Origin: Mycolicibacterium holsaticum DSM 44478 = JCM 12374
Lineage (GTDB): Bacteria; Actinomycetota; Actinomycetes; Mycobacteriales; Mycobacteriaceae
Assembly (NCBI RefSeq): GCF_019645835.1
Contig: NZ_CP080998.1
Coordinates: forward strand, 1,302,001-1,366,000
Length of the DNA: 64,000 bases
Direction: 5' to 3'
The notes below the pieces were generated by a model. It had not been told where the DNA came from and did not search any database. It saw only the letters and a list, made by a program, of their open reading frames with translations. Position 1 is the first letter of the stretch. Each line of letters starts with the position of its first letter. Positions 7,446 to 17,061 of this stretch are shown in pieces. The translations under genes were made by a program, and so were the position numbers.

Positions 7446-9353
7446 ATGAACGACGTGAATTTTCGGAACGTCGCCATCGTGGCACACGTCGACCATGGCA
7501 AGACGACTCTGGTCGACGCGATGCTGCGGCAGTCGGGGGCATTGACGCATCGGGGCGACGACACCACCGAGCGCATCATGGACTCCGGTGACCTCGAGCG
7601 GGAAAAAGGCATCACGATCCTGGCCAAGAACACCGCCGTGCATCGCCACCACGACGACGGCTCCGTCACGATCATCAACGTCATCGACACCCCCGGCCAC
7701 GCCGACTTCGGTGGCGAAGTCGAGCGCGGGCTGTCCATGGTCGACGGTGTGGTGCTGCTGGTCGACGCGTCCGAGGGGCCGCTACCGCAGACGCGGTTCG
7801 TGCTGCGCAAGGCGCTGGGCGCGCACCTTCCGGTCATCCTCGTGGTCAACAAGACCGATCGGCCCGACGCGCGCATCGCCGAGGTGGTCAGCGCCAGCCA
7901 CGACCTGCTTCTCGACGTGGCCGACGACCTCGCCGCCAGCGACCCGGAAGCGCAGAAGGCCGCCGAACACGCGCTCGGCCTGCCCACGCTCTACGCGTCG
8001 GGTCGCGCCGGGGTGGCCAGCACCGTGGCACCGGCCGACGGACAGGTTCCCGACGGTCAGAACCTCGACCCGCTGTTCGACGTTCTGCTGGAACACATTC
8101 CGGCGCCGAGCGGGAATCCCGACGCGCCGCTGCAGGCGCTCGTCACCAACCTCGACGCGTCGGCGTTCCTCGGTCGCCTCGCACTGATCCGGGTCTACAA
8201 CGGCCGGTTGCGCAAGGGCCAGACCGTGGCGTGGATGCGCCAGATCGACGGCGCGCCGGTCATCACCAACGCGAAGATCACCGAGCTGCTCGCCACCGTC
8301 GGCGTGGAACGCAGCCCTACCGACGAGGCCGTCGCCGGGGACATCGTCGCGGTCGCCGGGCTGCCCGAGATCATGATCGGCGACACGCTGGCCGACCCCG
8401 AGCACGCGCACGCGCTGCCGCGCATCACCGTCGACGAGCCGGCGATCTCGGTGACCATCGGCACCAATACGTCGCCGTTGGCGGGCAAGGTTTCCGGGCA
8501 CAAGCTCACCGCGCGGATGGTGCGCAACCGGCTGGATCAGGAACTGGTCGGCAACGTGTCGATCCGCGTCGTCGACATCGGCCGACCCGACGCCTGGGAG
8601 GTGCAGGGCCGCGGTGAGCTGGCGTTGGCCATCTTGGTCGAGCAGATGCGCCGGGAGGGTTTCGAGCTGACCGTGGGCAAGCCGCAAGTGGTCACCAAGA
8701 CGATCGACGGCAAGCTGCACGAGCCGTTCGAGGCGCTGACCATCGACTGTCCAGAGGAGTTCGTCGGCGCCATCACCCAGCTGATGGCCGCGCGCAAGGG
8801 CCGGATGGAGGAGATGGCCAACCACGCCGCGGGGTGGGTGCGGATGGACTTCATCGTGCCGAGCCGCGGGCTGATCGGGTTCCGCACCGACTTTCTCACT
8901 CTGACGCGCGGCACCGGGATCGCCAACGCGGTGTTCGACGGCTACCGGCCGTGGGCGGGGGAGATCCGCGCCAGGCACACCGGCTCGCTGGTCAGTGACC
9001 GGTCCGGGTCGATCACGCCGTTCGCGCTGATCCAACTCGCGGACCGCGGCCAGTTCTTCGTCGAACCCGGCGAGCCCACTTATGAGGGTCAGGTCGTCGG
9101 GATCAACCCGCGCGCAGAGGATCTCGACATCAACGTCACCCGGGAGAAGAAGCTGACGAACATGCGCTCGTCGACCGCTGACGTGATGGAAACCCTCGCC
9201 AAGCCAATCCAATTGGACCTCGAGCAGGCGATGGAGTTCTGTGGCTCCGACGAATGCGTCGAGGTCACACCGGAAGTCGTGCGGGTGCGCAAAGTCGAGC
9301 TCAACGCCGCCCAGCGGCTGCGGGCCAAGGCTCGCGCCAAAGCCCGCGGATAG
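7446..9353 (+). CDS. typA: Translational GTPase TypA/BipA
   Basis: 635 residues, the full family length. GTP-binding motifs appear in order: AHVDHGKTT (G1, residues 14-22), EREKGITI (G2 region), DTPGH (G3) and NKTD (G4). EF-G-like domains II, III and V and the BipA-specific C-terminal domain follow (FRTDFLTLTRGTG near residue 480). BipA binds the 70S ribosome near the A site and assists 50S assembly and stress adaptation. Corresponds to Rv1165. It starts 47 bp from the divergent small Cys-rich gene. Confidence 0.97.
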   Translation: MNDVNFRNVAIVAHVDHGKTTLVDAMLRQSGALTHRGDDTTERIMDSGDLEREKGITILAKNTAVHRHHDDGSVTIINVIDTPGHADFGGEVERGLSMVDGVVLLVDASEGPLPQTRFVLRKALGAHLPVILVVNKTDRPDARIAEVVSASHDLLLDVADDLAASDPEAQKAAEHALGLPTLYASGRAGVASTVAPADGQVPDGQNLDPLFDVLLEHIPAPSGNPDAPLQALVTNLDASAFLGRLALIRVYNGRLRKGQTVAWMRQIDGAPVITNAKITELLATVGVERSPTDEAVAGDIVAVAGLPEIMIGDTLADPEHAHALPRITVDEPAISVTIGTNTSPLAGKVSGHKLTARMVRNRLDQELVGNVSIRVVDIGRPDAWEVQGRGELALAILVEQMRREGFELTVGKPQVVTKTIDGKLHEPFEALTIDCPEEFVGAITQLMAARKGRMEEMANHAAGWVRMDFIVPSRGLIGFRTDFLTLTRGTGIANAVFDGYRPWAGEIRARHTGSLVSDRSGSITPFALIQLADRGQFFVEPGEPTYEGQVVGINPRAEDLDINVTREKKLTNMRSSTADVMETLAKPIQLDLEQAMEFCGSDECVEVTPEVVRVRKVELNAAQRLRAKARAKARG

Positions 9354-9420
9354 CCGCGCTTACTCGTCTTCCGTCACCTGCCGCGCACTCGTCAGGTAGT
9401 TCGGTTCACTTTGTAGTGTG

Positions 9421-10071
9421 CTACCCGCCGAGCACGCCCGAGTCTGTCAGCTTGTCGAGCATGATCTTCGCCATCAGCTCAGCGCGTTTCACGCAAGACA
9501 ATCGTGCCGCATCGGCGTCGCCCCGGCGGATGGCCGAGATCTCCTCTTCGTAGACGGGGCGGAAATCGGTCGAGCTGTCGGGATAATTCCAGAAACGGTT
9601 GGGCACAAAGCTCTGCAGCGCGCGGATCGCCGCCTGCAGGCGCGGCCCGGCGTACTCCTCGTTGAGGACGGTGCGATAAGCCCAACACGCGTCCTGGAAC
9701 TGGACCGAATCCTGCGCCGCCTCGAAGACCCGCAGCGAGGAGTCGAGGTGCGCGAGGATTCGCGGGGTGGGGTTGGTCGCCGCCCGTCCCGTGACGATCC
9801 CGGTGAGGATGCCGTACAACTCGTGATGCTCGTGAATGGTCGCCTCGTCGAACCGCTCGACGAACGCGCCGCGGTGATAACGCGTCGTGAGTATTCCGTC
9901 GTGTTCGAGTTGCAAGATGGCTTCCTGAACCGGGATCCGGCTCAGGCCCAACTCCTTGGTGATCTCGGTGCGGTCGATCCGGTCCCCGGTCCGCAGCCGC
10001 CCGTTCAGGATCAAGTCGATGATGTGCTCAACGACCTGATCCTTTTCCTTCACCCCGTAGATCTTCGGCAT
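9421..10071 (-). CDS. GntR-family transcriptional regulator (FCD type)
   Basis: 216 residues. An N-terminal winged helix (about residues 10-70; [19 protein letters not shown] is the typical recognition helix and wing) is followed by an all-helical effector domain of FadR/FCD style. Such proteins usually bind an organic acid and repress a neighbouring operon. It is divergent from lpqW (115 bp apart) and converges on typA, so no catabolic operon is obvious; control of itself or a distant gene is possible. M. tuberculosis has a regulator gene (Rv1167c, TetR type) at the equivalent place, so the regulator differs. Confidence 0.8.
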   Translation of the reverse strand: MPKIYGVKEKDQVVEHIIDLILNGRLRTGDRIDRTEITKELGLSRIPVQEAILQLEHDGILTTRYHRGAFVERFDEATIHEHHELYGILTGIVTGRAATNPTPRILAHLDSSLRVFEAAQDSVQFQDACWAYRTVLNEEYAGPRLQAAIRALQSFVPNRFWNYPDSSTDFRPVYEEEISAIRRGDADAARLSCVKRAELMAKIMLDKLTDSGVLGG

Positions 10072-10186
10072 TTTGACTCTTCCCCCCGCCGACCCCGATG
10101 TGCAAGTTTCTCATCGCCGGTGCGATCGTGAGGCCGCAACCTCACCGAAACTGGGGGCAGCCCCCGATGCCGATACCCTGAACACC

Positions 10187-12049
10187 GTGCCGGGACCCGT
10201 ACGCGTCATTGCCGCGATGTTTGCGCTGGTCACGCTGTTGGGGGCCTGTACGGTCAGCCCGCCGCCGGCGCCACAGAGCACCGACACCACCGAGGTGGTG
10301 GCCCCGCCACCACCACGGCTGACCCAGATCATCCTGGCGATCGACTGGATCGGCCCGGGATTCAACCCGCATTTGCTCTCCGATCAGTCCCCGGTCAACG
10401 CCGCGATCAGCTCGCTGGTGCTGCCAAGTTCGTTTCGCCCGATTCCGGATCCGAAGACGCCGACGGGGTCGCGATGGGAACTCGACACGACCCTGCTGGA
10501 CTCCGCACAGGTCACCAACGACGATCCGTTCACCGTCACCTACAAGATCCGCCCGGAGGCGTCCTGGACCGATAACGCCCCCATCGCCGCCGACGACTAC
10601 TGGTATCTGTGGCGGCAGATGGTCAGCCATCCCGGCGTGGTCGACCCCGCCGGTTACGACCTGATCACCGGTGTGCAGTCGGTGGAGGGCGGCAAGACCG
10701 CGGTGGTGACGTTCTCCCAGCCGTATCCGGCGTGGCGCGAGTTGTTCAACGACATCCTGCCCGCCCACATCGTCAAGGACATCCCGGGTGGTTTCGCGGC
10801 GGGGCTGGCGCGGGCACTGCCCGTCACCGGCGGGCAGTTCCGCGTCGAGACCATCGACCCGCAACGCGACGAGATCCTGCTGGCGCGCAACGACCGTTAC
10901 TGGGCTCAACCCGCCAAACCGGACCAGATCCTGTTGCGGCGCGGCGGCGACTCCGCGGCGCTGGCCGACTCGATCCGCAACGGCGACACCCAGGTGGCTC
11001 AGGTGCACGGCGGGGCGGCCGCGTTCGCACAACTGTCGGCGATCCCCGACGTGCGCACCGCCCGCATCGTCACCCCCCGCGTCATGCAGTTGACGCTGCG
11101 CGCCCAGCAGCCCGCGCTCGCCGATACCCAAGTGCGCAAAGCGATCCTGGGTCTGCTCGACGTCGACCTGCTGGCCTCGGTGGGCGCCGGTGACGACAAC
11201 ACGGTGACGCTGGCGCAGGCGCAGATCCGCTCGCCGTCCGATCCCGGCTACGTGCCCACCGCGCCGCCGGCGATGACGCAGGACGCGGCGCTGGAGTTGC
11301 TCTTCGACGCCGGGTACAAGCTCGAACCGCGCCAGACGGCCCCCGGCGTCCCAGCCCCCGAAGACGGCCGTGGCCTCATCACCAAGGACGGTGCGCCGCT
11401 GACCATGGTGCTCGGCGTGGCCGCCAACGATCCGACGTCGGTGGCCGTCGCCAACACCGCGGCCGACCAGCTGCGCAACGTGGGCATCACCGCATCGGTT
11501 TCGGCGCTGGACCCGGTGGTGCTCTACGGCGAGGCGCTGGCCAACAACCGCGTCGACGCCGTCATCGGCTGGCGGCAGGCCGGTGGCGATCTCGCGACCG
11601 CGCTGGCGTCGCGCTACGGTTGCCGCGCGCTCGAGGCCACCGCGGTGGCAACCAGCCCCACTGCCGCCACCTCGCCGGCACCGGCCCCGGCGGGCGAGCC
11701 GCCGGCGCCGCCGGCCGAGCCGCCTTCGATCACGCCGACCGCGACCACCACCTCGCCTGCCCCGGCGCCCGGATCCGGCGAGCTCGTGCAGGCGCCCAGC
11801 AATATCACCGGCATCTGCGATCGCAGCATCCAGCCCAAAATCGATGCGGGGCTGGACGGTACGGAGGACATCGCCGACGTGATCACCGCCGTCGAACCGC
11901 GGCTGTGGAACATGGCGACGGTGCTACCGATCCTGCAGGACACCACGATCGTCGCCGCCGGGCCCAGCGTGCGCAACGTCAGCCTGTCGGGTGCCGTACC
12001 GGTGGGCATCGTGGGCGACGCCGGCAACTGGGTAAAGACACCGCAGTAG
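10187..12049 (+). CDS. lpqW: Lipoprotein LpqW, regulator of PIM/lipoarabinomannan balance
   Basis: 620 residues from GTG 10187. The signal peptide ends in the lipobox LLGAC, so the mature protein is lipid-anchored outside the membrane. The body is a substrate-binding-protein fold of the peptide/nickel type (SBP_5). It carries a Pro/Ala/Thr-rich insertion around residues 485-545 ([13 protein letters not shown]). LpqW controls the branch between PIM6 and LM/LAM synthesis in mycobacteria and acts with PimE and the polyprenol-mannose-dependent enzymes. pimE lies 3.7 kb upstream, as in other mycobacteria (Rv1166). Confidence 0.93.
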   Translation: MPGPVRVIAAMFALVTLLGACTVSPPPAPQSTDTTEVVAPPPPRLTQIILAIDWIGPGFNPHLLSDQSPVNAAISSLVLPSSFRPIPDPKTPTGSRWELDTTLLDSAQVTNDDPFTVTYKIRPEASWTDNAPIAADDYWYLWRQMVSHPGVVDPAGYDLITGVQSVEGGKTAVVTFSQPYPAWRELFNDILPAHIVKDIPGGFAAGLARALPVTGGQFRVETIDPQRDEILLARNDRYWAQPAKPDQILLRRGGDSAALADSIRNGDTQVAQVHGGAAAFAQLSAIPDVRTARIVTPRVMQLTLRAQQPALADTQVRKAILGLLDVDLLASVGAGDDNTVTLAQAQIRSPSDPGYVPTAPPAMTQDAALELLFDAGYKLEPRQTAPGVPAPEDGRGLITKDGAPLTMVLGVAANDPTSVAVANTAADQLRNVGITASVSALDPVVLYGEALANNRVDAVIGWRQAGGDLATALASRYGCRALEATAVATSPTAATSPAPAPAGEPPAPPAEPPSITPTATTTSPAPAPGSGELVQAPSNITGICDRSIQPKIDAGLDGTEDIADVITAVEPRLWNMATVLPILQDTTIVAAGPSVRNVSLSGAVPVGIVGDAGNWVKTPQ

Positions 12050-12060
12050 TCTGGTCACCG

Positions 12061-12089
12061 CGGCCCGGTGGGCTTTCACGACCGGGCCG
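12061..12089. terminator. Hairpin between converging lpqW and ClC genes
   Basis: A perfect 9-bp GC stem, CGGCCCGGT (12061-12069) with ACCGGGCCG (12081-12089), around an 11-base loop. It lies 11 bp after the lpqW stop and overlaps the last codons of the converging channel gene. A bidirectional terminator is the natural reading; there is no T-tract. Confidence 0.6.
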
Positions 12090-13317
12090 GCTGCTCGGCC
12101 GCGTGACGCTCGCGTAGAAGCCGCAACCCGTGGGCGGCGTAGGCGGCGATTGCGAACACGATCAGCAGCCAGTACGGCGGATGCGCCAACTCCCAGACGA
12201 ACAGCGCGGCGAATCCCGGCGCACGCTGGGTGATGGCCAGGACACCGGCCGCGCAGGTCAACGACACTGCCGGCACGTCGATACTGGTGCCGGCCAAACC
12301 GTTGAGCGCAAGCACGACCACCGACCCGGCCGCCGCGCCGGTCGCCAGGGCGGGGGTGAGCATGCCGCCGACCGCGCCTGTTCGCAGGAACAGCGCTGTC
12401 AGAAGCGGCTTGAGTGCAAGGATCACCGCGGCCGAGCCCAACGTCAGGGAGCTGTTGACGCTCACCGTCAAGATGCTTCTGCCGTTGCCGGGCAGCTCCG
12501 GCCACCGAATCGAGCAGATCCCGATGACCAGCCCGGCCGCCGCGATTGCCGGGATCAGCAGCCAGGACCGCAGCGGACTGCGCGGACGAGCCGCTGCCAT
12601 CACCTTGTCGAACGCCAAGCCCACCGCGGCCGCGAGCGGGGAGACCGCCAGCGCCAGGAACGCGAACAGGTACGACAGATCGGCGTCCGGCCAAGTCAGC
12701 GCATGCTCGAGATGAGTGACGGGCGCGGCCACCGCCACCGCGATGCTCGACGTGATCAGCGCGGTGCCCACCGCTCTGGGATGCCATGTCCCGAGCACGA
12801 TCCTGGCCGAGAACACGGCGCCGCCCAGCGGCACGCTGTACACCGCGCCCAGTCCGGCGCCGGCAGCGCATGCCAGCAGGATTTCGCGGTCGCGCTGCGT
12901 CAAGGACAGCCGCTGCGTGCCGAAGTCACTCAGCGCAGCGGCCAATTGGCGTGGCGCGCCTTCGCGGCCCAGCGATGCGCCGGATCCGACGAGCAGCACC
13001 TGCAGCGCGGCGTCGATGGACAACGGCAGCCGGGGCAGCCGTCGTGGGCTGGCGATCGCCGCGGACAGCGACGGCACGTCGGCACGTCGCCGCAGCAGCC
13101 ACCAGCCGAGTCCGGCCAGCGCGCCACCGATCGTCGGGCCCAGCGCACGCCGGACGGGGCTGCTGCCGCCAATACCGGTCAGCAGCGTGCCGAACGAGTA
13201 GTGGTAGGTGAGGTGTTCGACGCCGTGCAGCAACAGGGTGGTGGCGGCGCCCGCGGCACCGGCCAGCAGGCCGACGATGACGATCGCGCAGCCGAACTCC
13301 ACGGTGCGCCGCGACAC
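12076..13317 (-). CDS. ClC-family chloride channel or H+/Cl- antiporter
   Basis: 413 residues with about ten hydrophobic segments. The ClC signature GSGASLGREGAPRQ is at about residues 112-125; it keeps the gating/proton glutamate that marks exchangers, but Ala replaces the usual Pro after GREG. A later GGMLTPALATGAAAG matches the third ClC motif (GGxFxP-like). Predicted to move Cl- or another halide across the inner membrane. Start is GTG 13317 with only a weak upstream ribosome site. It converges on lpqW, and its upstream region faces the acidic-tail protein gene. Rv equivalents of this block lack a ClC gene, so it is an insertion relative to M. tuberculosis. Confidence 0.88.
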   Translation of the reverse strand: MSRRTVEFGCAIVIVGLLAGAAGAATTLLLHGVEHLTYHYSFGTLLTGIGGSSPVRRALGPTIGGALAGLGWWLLRRRADVPSLSAAIASPRRLPRLPLSIDAALQVLLVGSGASLGREGAPRQLAAALSDFGTQRLSLTQRDREILLACAAGAGLGAVYSVPLGGAVFSARIVLGTWHPRAVGTALITSSIAVAVAAPVTHLEHALTWPDADLSYLFAFLALAVSPLAAAVGLAFDKVMAAARPRSPLRSWLLIPAIAAAGLVIGICSIRWPELPGNGRSILTVSVNSSLTLGSAAVILALKPLLTALFLRTGAVGGMLTPALATGAAAGSVVVLALNGLAGTSIDVPAVSLTCAAGVLAITQRAPGFAALFVWELAHPPYWLLIVFAIAAYAAHGLRLLRERHAAEQPARS

Positions 13318-13759
13318 CAGGTGAATCTATGCCAGTCGCCGGCCGGGGCCGATGCGAACCGGCGGGCCGGATATGCCCGAAGCGCGCTCTGAGGCAGCGA
13401 TGGCTGTTTGCTGGCTCATCTGTCCCGTGAGCGAGATTGTTTGCATAAGCAAAGGTGCCGGCGGTTGGCGGCCGCGTCGGGGCCACAGTTCTCGTTGCGG
13501 AATCATTTGCCCCCGACGGCGGGGAGGCGCGCCTGCCAGGCGCTGGACGGAGCCGGGTTCCACCGCACCGCGCGGTCTGGCAGGAGCGCCGATAGCGGTA
13601 TACGTAGCAAATGTGATACAGGCGCGCCCGCGCGGTGAAAACTTTGCCGAAGCGAACAAAACAGGCCGTTGAATGCAAAATTTACTAAACCGTCAACAGT
13701 TAACTGACTTCCCGGTAGCTTGTTCTTGACATGGTTGACGTCTACGTAAAGGAGAAGCC
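13318..13759. promoter_or_regulatory. Long divergent intergenic region upstream of acidic-tail protein gene
   Basis: 442 bp, clearly AT-richer from about 13590 onward than its surroundings. It holds a 10-bp palindrome CAGTTAACTG (13697-13706), a TTGACA (13726-13731), a TACGTA palindrome at 13601-13606 and the box described at 13735-13749. AAAGGAG (13748-13754) is the ribosome site of the gene at 13760. No credible coding frame was found. Several regulators probably bind here. Confidence 0.55.
13735..13749 (+). promoter_or_regulatory. Shared box TTGACnnCTACGTAA, copy 1
   Basis: TTGACGTCTACGTAA, 10 bases before the ATG of the acidic-tail gene at 13760 and overlapping its ribosome site by two bases. 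The same box, 13 of 15 bases identical, precedes the second acidic-tail gene (18187-18201, other strand). TACGTA is rare in this GC-rich window. It is too close to the start codon to be a -35 element of a leader-bearing message, so an operator or RNA-level element is more likely. Confidence 0.45.
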
Positions 13760-15124
13760 ATGCAGGGAGCCCTTCGCCCCTATGTGACCGCTGGGGTGGC
13801 GTTGGTTGGAGCCAGCGTGATCGCCGCCAGCCCGGTGGCGCCGCCGGTTCCGGATATGAAGGTTTCAGCAACGCCGAGCGTCAGCGCGGCGATGCAACTC
13901 ACCGCGACGTCCAACCCGCTGATCGCGTTCTCACAGCTCTTCGGGAACACGGTGACCAATGCGACCGGGCTGTTCGAGCAGTTCCTCGCAACCCCGGCGC
14001 CGATCCTGTCGCAGGTGCTGGTCAATCAGGGGGCGAACGCCGAGCTGGTTCTCGCGACCGCGCAGCAGATCGGCGTGTTGCTTCCCGACCTGGTGGAGCA
14101 GATCGGAAATGATCTGCGTCAGGTGGGAGCGCAACTGGCCGACGGCGACATCGTCGGCGCGGGACAGACGCTGAACCAGATGCTGATCATCGCGGGCCTT
14201 CCGCTGCTTGGCCTCATCGGGCCGCCGCTGTCCATCTTGCAGAACACTACGCAGAACATCGCCAATATCTTCGCCGAGCTGCCGAACCAGGTGTTCCCGC
14301 TACTCTCGGCGCTGGTTCTGTCGCCGGTGAACTCGATCATCAACGGCGGAGCCGATATCGGCCAGACCATCCTGGACGCCGTTCGCGCCGGTGACTTCAT
14401 CACCGCCGCCGGCGCGTTGATCAGCGCGCCCATCGTCATGACCGACGTGATCCTCAACGGCTTCAACGGCGTTCCGGGATTGCTGACCCCGCAACTGAAT
14501 CCGTTCACCGCAGGACCTATCGGCGCATTGCTGGGCCTGCGCAACGTGATCGCGGACACGTTGCAGCCGATCGCCGTGCCCTCGGGCGCGGGGCTTGCGG
14601 CGAACCAGGCGCCCGAACCGGCGGCGAACGTCCTCACCCTCAAGCTCGACACTTCGGCGAAGAGCGCAGAGGTGGTCGGTGCGTCCTCGGTCGAGGTCGA
14701 AGACGACGGCACGAGCTCGGTGGCCGCCACCGGAGGCGCCGACGGGTCTGGCGCCGCAGCCGCGCTCGCCGAAGAAGCCGAGGCCGACGAGCAGAAGGCC
14801 GAGGAGCGGGAAGTCGAGGAAACTGCGACCCTCGACGGTTCGTCGGAGGAGGACGAAACCGGCCTCGAGGATGTTGACCAGACCGGCGAGAAGCCGGGCA
14901 GCGGAGAGGTGCGCGAGAGCCTGACGGCCACTCCTGGCCAGACCGGTCTGAGCACCGGCAGCGCGACCGGCGAGGGCACCGAGGCGTCCGAGCAGGACCA
15001 GGCGGGCGGCGCGGCCGACACCACTTCCGGCGACAACGACGGCGATGACGGCGGCGATGACGGCGGTGACGCCAGCAACGCCGACGGTGGCTCGGAGTCC
15101 GGTGGTTCGGGCGGCGACGAGTAG
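13760..15124 (+). CDS. Secreted protein with long acidic disordered tail
   Basis: 454 residues, no recognised domain. The N-terminus (residues 1-30) is a signal-like segment ending IAASPVAPP. Residues 35-290 are an Ala/Leu/Ile-rich helical region with many Asn and Gln (AELPNQVFPLLSAL, GGADIGQTILDAV). From about residue 295 the chain becomes a Glu/Asp/Ser/Gly tail, ending in runs of GDDGG and SGGDE. The architecture and N-terminal pattern (GVxxVGAxxIAxxPVxxP) match the protein at 17058-18146. It may be exported and surface-exposed, with the tail outside. The strong AAAGGAG site decides the ATG start. At the equivalent place M. tuberculosis has PE12, unrelated in sequence. Confidence 0.7.
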   Translation: MQGALRPYVTAGVALVGASVIAASPVAPPVPDMKVSATPSVSAAMQLTATSNPLIAFSQLFGNTVTNATGLFEQFLATPAPILSQVLVNQGANAELVLATAQQIGVLLPDLVEQIGNDLRQVGAQLADGDIVGAGQTLNQMLIIAGLPLLGLIGPPLSILQNTTQNIANIFAELPNQVFPLLSALVLSPVNSIINGGADIGQTILDAVRAGDFITAAGALISAPIVMTDVILNGFNGVPGLLTPQLNPFTAGPIGALLGLRNVIADTLQPIAVPSGAGLAANQAPEPAANVLTLKLDTSAKSAEVVGASSVEVEDDGTSSVAATGGADGSGAAAALAEEAEADEQKAEEREVEETATLDGSSEEDETGLEDVDQTGEKPGSGEVRESLTATPGQTGLSTGSATGEGTEASEQDQAGGAADTTSGDNDGDDGGDDGGDASNADGGSESGGSGGDE

Positions 15125-15649
15125 CCACGCACACGACACATTCGGTCCCCCTCCCGGTCGGCGGGAGGGGGAACCGACTTCGGCGGAGTACGGATTCCTG
15201 CGGCGGCCCCGCAGGGTCCGCTCCGTCGCTTTTGCGCCCACACTAGTTAGCCAGAACGTGGCGCAGCTAAGCCGAAGACAGCTTCTTATTTGGCTTCTCG
15301 GCTGATCACGCCCGAATCACAGGCGCGATGTAGCAAACAATAAAACTGACCTAAATGAGATCGTGCAGAAACGTACGGACGTAGCTGAACATGATCCGAA
15401 CGACCAAAACACCTGTACATGACTGCGTCCGCACCAGACAGTGGATTGGCTGTCCGAGACAAACGCGACGGACCGCTCCGTTGCGGCGGCAAGCATGAAA
15501 CGCGGCGCCGGCACCCGACTCGGGCCGCCGCGACAGGTGCCGGCTCGGTTTGCCGACGGGCGCCAGGCTCGGCGGCCGCGACCGGCCGAACCGTTGATCC
15601 GACCCACGATGCTGGCCCGATCACGGAGCCACCGGGCAAGCTAGTGGGA
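15125..15649. other. Intergenic region before mshB (525 bp)
   Basis: Contains the hairpin at 15147-15171 and an AT-richer stretch at about 15285-15420 (for example AACAATAAAACTGACC) that may carry the mshB promoter. Open frames across it lack ribosome sites and known products. I see no RNA gene. Confidence 0.5.
15147..15171 (+). terminator. GC-rich terminator hairpin after acidic-tail gene
   Basis: CCCCCTCCCG (15147-15156) pairs perfectly with CGGGAGGGGG (15162-15171) around a five-base loop, 22 bp after the stop codon; flanking CGGT/AACCG extends it imperfectly. No T-run follows, so it would be a mycobacterial non-canonical terminator. Confidence 0.65.
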
Positions 15650-16525
15650 ATGGAGACTCCGCGGCTGCTGTTCGTCCACGCCCATCCCGACGACGAGACC
15701 ATCGCCACCGGCGCGACGATCGCCCACTACGTCGCCCGCGGAGCACAGGTCAGGGTCGTGACGTGCACGCTGGGAGAGGAAGGCGAGGTGATCGGCCAGC
15801 GGTGGGCGCAGCTCGCCGTCGACCAGGCCGACCAACTCGGCGGATTCCGCGTCGCCGAACTGACCGCGGCGCTGCGCGCGCTCGGCCTCGACGAACCCGT
15901 CTACCTCGGCGGTGCGGGCCGGTGGCGCGATTCCGGCATGGCGGGCACGCCGCGGCGACACCGGCAGCGGTTCATCGACGCGGATCCGCGCGAGGCCGTC
16001 GGCGAGTTGGTGGCGCACATCCGTGAGCTGCGCCCGCACGTCGTCGTCACCTACGACCCCCAAGGCGGATACGGCCACCCCGACCACATCCACACCCACG
16101 AGGTGACGATGGCCGCCGTCGCCGCGTCAGCGGGCTCCGACTATCCGGGCGAACCGTGGAGCGTGCCGAAGGTCTACTGGTCGGTGTTCGCGAAGTCCGC
16201 GATGACCGAGGGCCTGGCCGCGCTGGGCGACGCGCCGCCGGACTGGATCCGGGTGTCCGCCGACGACCTCGGGTTCGGATTCCCTGACGAGGACATCCAC
16301 GCGGTCATCGATGTCGAGGAACAACTGGCCGCCAAGGTCGCCGCGCTGCGCGCGCACACCACCCAGGTCACGGTCGCACCCGACGGCCGATCGTTCGCGC
16401 TGTCGAACAACGTCGCGCTGCCGATCGGCGCGATCGAGCACTACATCCTTGCCGCGGGCACCGCCGGAGCGCGCGACGCCCGGGGCTGGGAAACCGATCT
16501 GCTCGCGGGGCTCAACGTTCGATAG
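15650..16525 (+). CDS. mshB: GlcNAc-Ins deacetylase MshB (mycothiol synthesis)
   Basis: Removes the acetyl group from 1-O-(2-acetamido-2-deoxy-glucosyl)-myo-inositol, the second step of mycothiol synthesis. 291 residues, LmbE/PIG-L fold. Zinc ligands are visible: HAHPDDE at residues 10-16 (His and Asp) and the later GHPDHIHTH segment near residue 144. The mycothiol-specific [13 protein letters not shown] stretch is present. Start ATG 15650 gives METPRLL as in known MshB; GTG 15644 is two codons upstream and possible. Corresponds to Rv1170. Confidence 0.95.
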   Translation: METPRLLFVHAHPDDETIATGATIAHYVARGAQVRVVTCTLGEEGEVIGQRWAQLAVDQADQLGGFRVAELTAALRALGLDEPVYLGGAGRWRDSGMAGTPRRHRQRFIDADPREAVGELVAHIRELRPHVVVTYDPQGGYGHPDHIHTHEVTMAAVAASAGSDYPGEPWSVPKVYWSVFAKSAMTEGLAALGDAPPDWIRVSADDLGFGFPDEDIHAVIDVEEQLAAKVAALRAHTTQVTVAPDGRSFALSNNVALPIGAIEHYILAAGTAGARDARGWETDLLAGLNVR

Positions 16526-16573
16526 CTGGGGGAGTACGCTGCCAACATCGGCGGCGCGTGAAAGGGACGGCAC

Positions 16574-16681
16574 ATGGACCAGGACCTCGATCCCAACCTG
16601 CAGCACTGGCAGGACCGGTTCGACAACTTCCAATGGGTGCTGGGTTCCATGGTCTCGCTGCTCGACAGCATTCCGACCTGA
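16574..16681 (+). CDS. 35-residue peptide, translationally coupled to next gene
   Basis: A 35-codon frame beginning MDQDLDPNLQHWQDRF, Trp/Asp/Gln-rich with an amphipathic C-terminal helix. AAAGGGA lies seven bases before the ATG, a good ribosome site in a region with few. Its TGA overlaps the likely first codon of the downstream membrane protein by three bases (CTGA). Short genes like this are often missed. Either it is a real small protein acting with the membrane protein, or a leader whose translation delivers ribosomes to it. Function unknown. Confidence 0.55.
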   Translation: MDQDLDPNLQHWQDRFDNFQWVLGSMVSLLDSIPT

Positions 16682-17061
16682 CCGCACCAACCACCACCAC
16701 CGGTTTTCTGCGGGTGGTGGTTCTGACGTTGCTTGCGCTCGACGGCGTGCTCTGCGCGATCGCTGCGGCGTTCTTCCTGCCCGTTCGGATCGGCTCGATT
16801 CCGTTTCCCGTCAGCGCACTCATCGCCGGCCTGGTCAACGCGGCGCTGGTGTGGGCAGCGCTGCACTGGACGTCAGCGCCGCGGGTTGCCGCGCTGCCAC
16901 TGTGGACCTGGCTGGCCACGGTGGCCGTGCTGACCCTGGGCGGACCCGGTGACGACATCGTCTTCGGGGGCGCCGGGGCCATGGAGTACGCGGTGTTTCT
17001 GCTCCTCGTGCTCGGTGCGGTGCCGCCCGCGCTGGTGCTGTGGCGCCACGTGAACTCCTAG
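16678..17061 (+). CDS. Small integral membrane protein (Rv1171-like)
   Basis: 127 residues with four predicted transmembrane helices and short loops, no catalytic motif. It follows mshB as Rv1171 does in M. tuberculosis. The start is unusual: homology should begin at TAPTTTTGFLRV. The only codon there is CTG 16678, which overlaps the TGA of the upstream 35-codon gene. In-frame alternatives are an upstream ATG (16633) running through that gene or a GTG about 11 codons downstream, inside the first helix. The last four bases overlap the converging acidic-tail gene. Function unknown. Confidence 0.65.
   Translation: MTAPTTTTGFLRVVVLTLLALDGVLCAIAAAFFLPVRIGSIPFPVSALIAGLVNAALVWAALHWTSAPRVAALPLWTWLATVAVLTLGGPGDDIVFGGAGAMEYAVFLLLVLGAVPPALVLWRHVNS

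Noticed and set aside
13503..13871. Minus-strand frame across the promoter of the acidic-tail gene
   Set aside because: No ribosome site, composition unlike coding DNA, and it would overlap a well-supported start with a strong AAAGGAG site.
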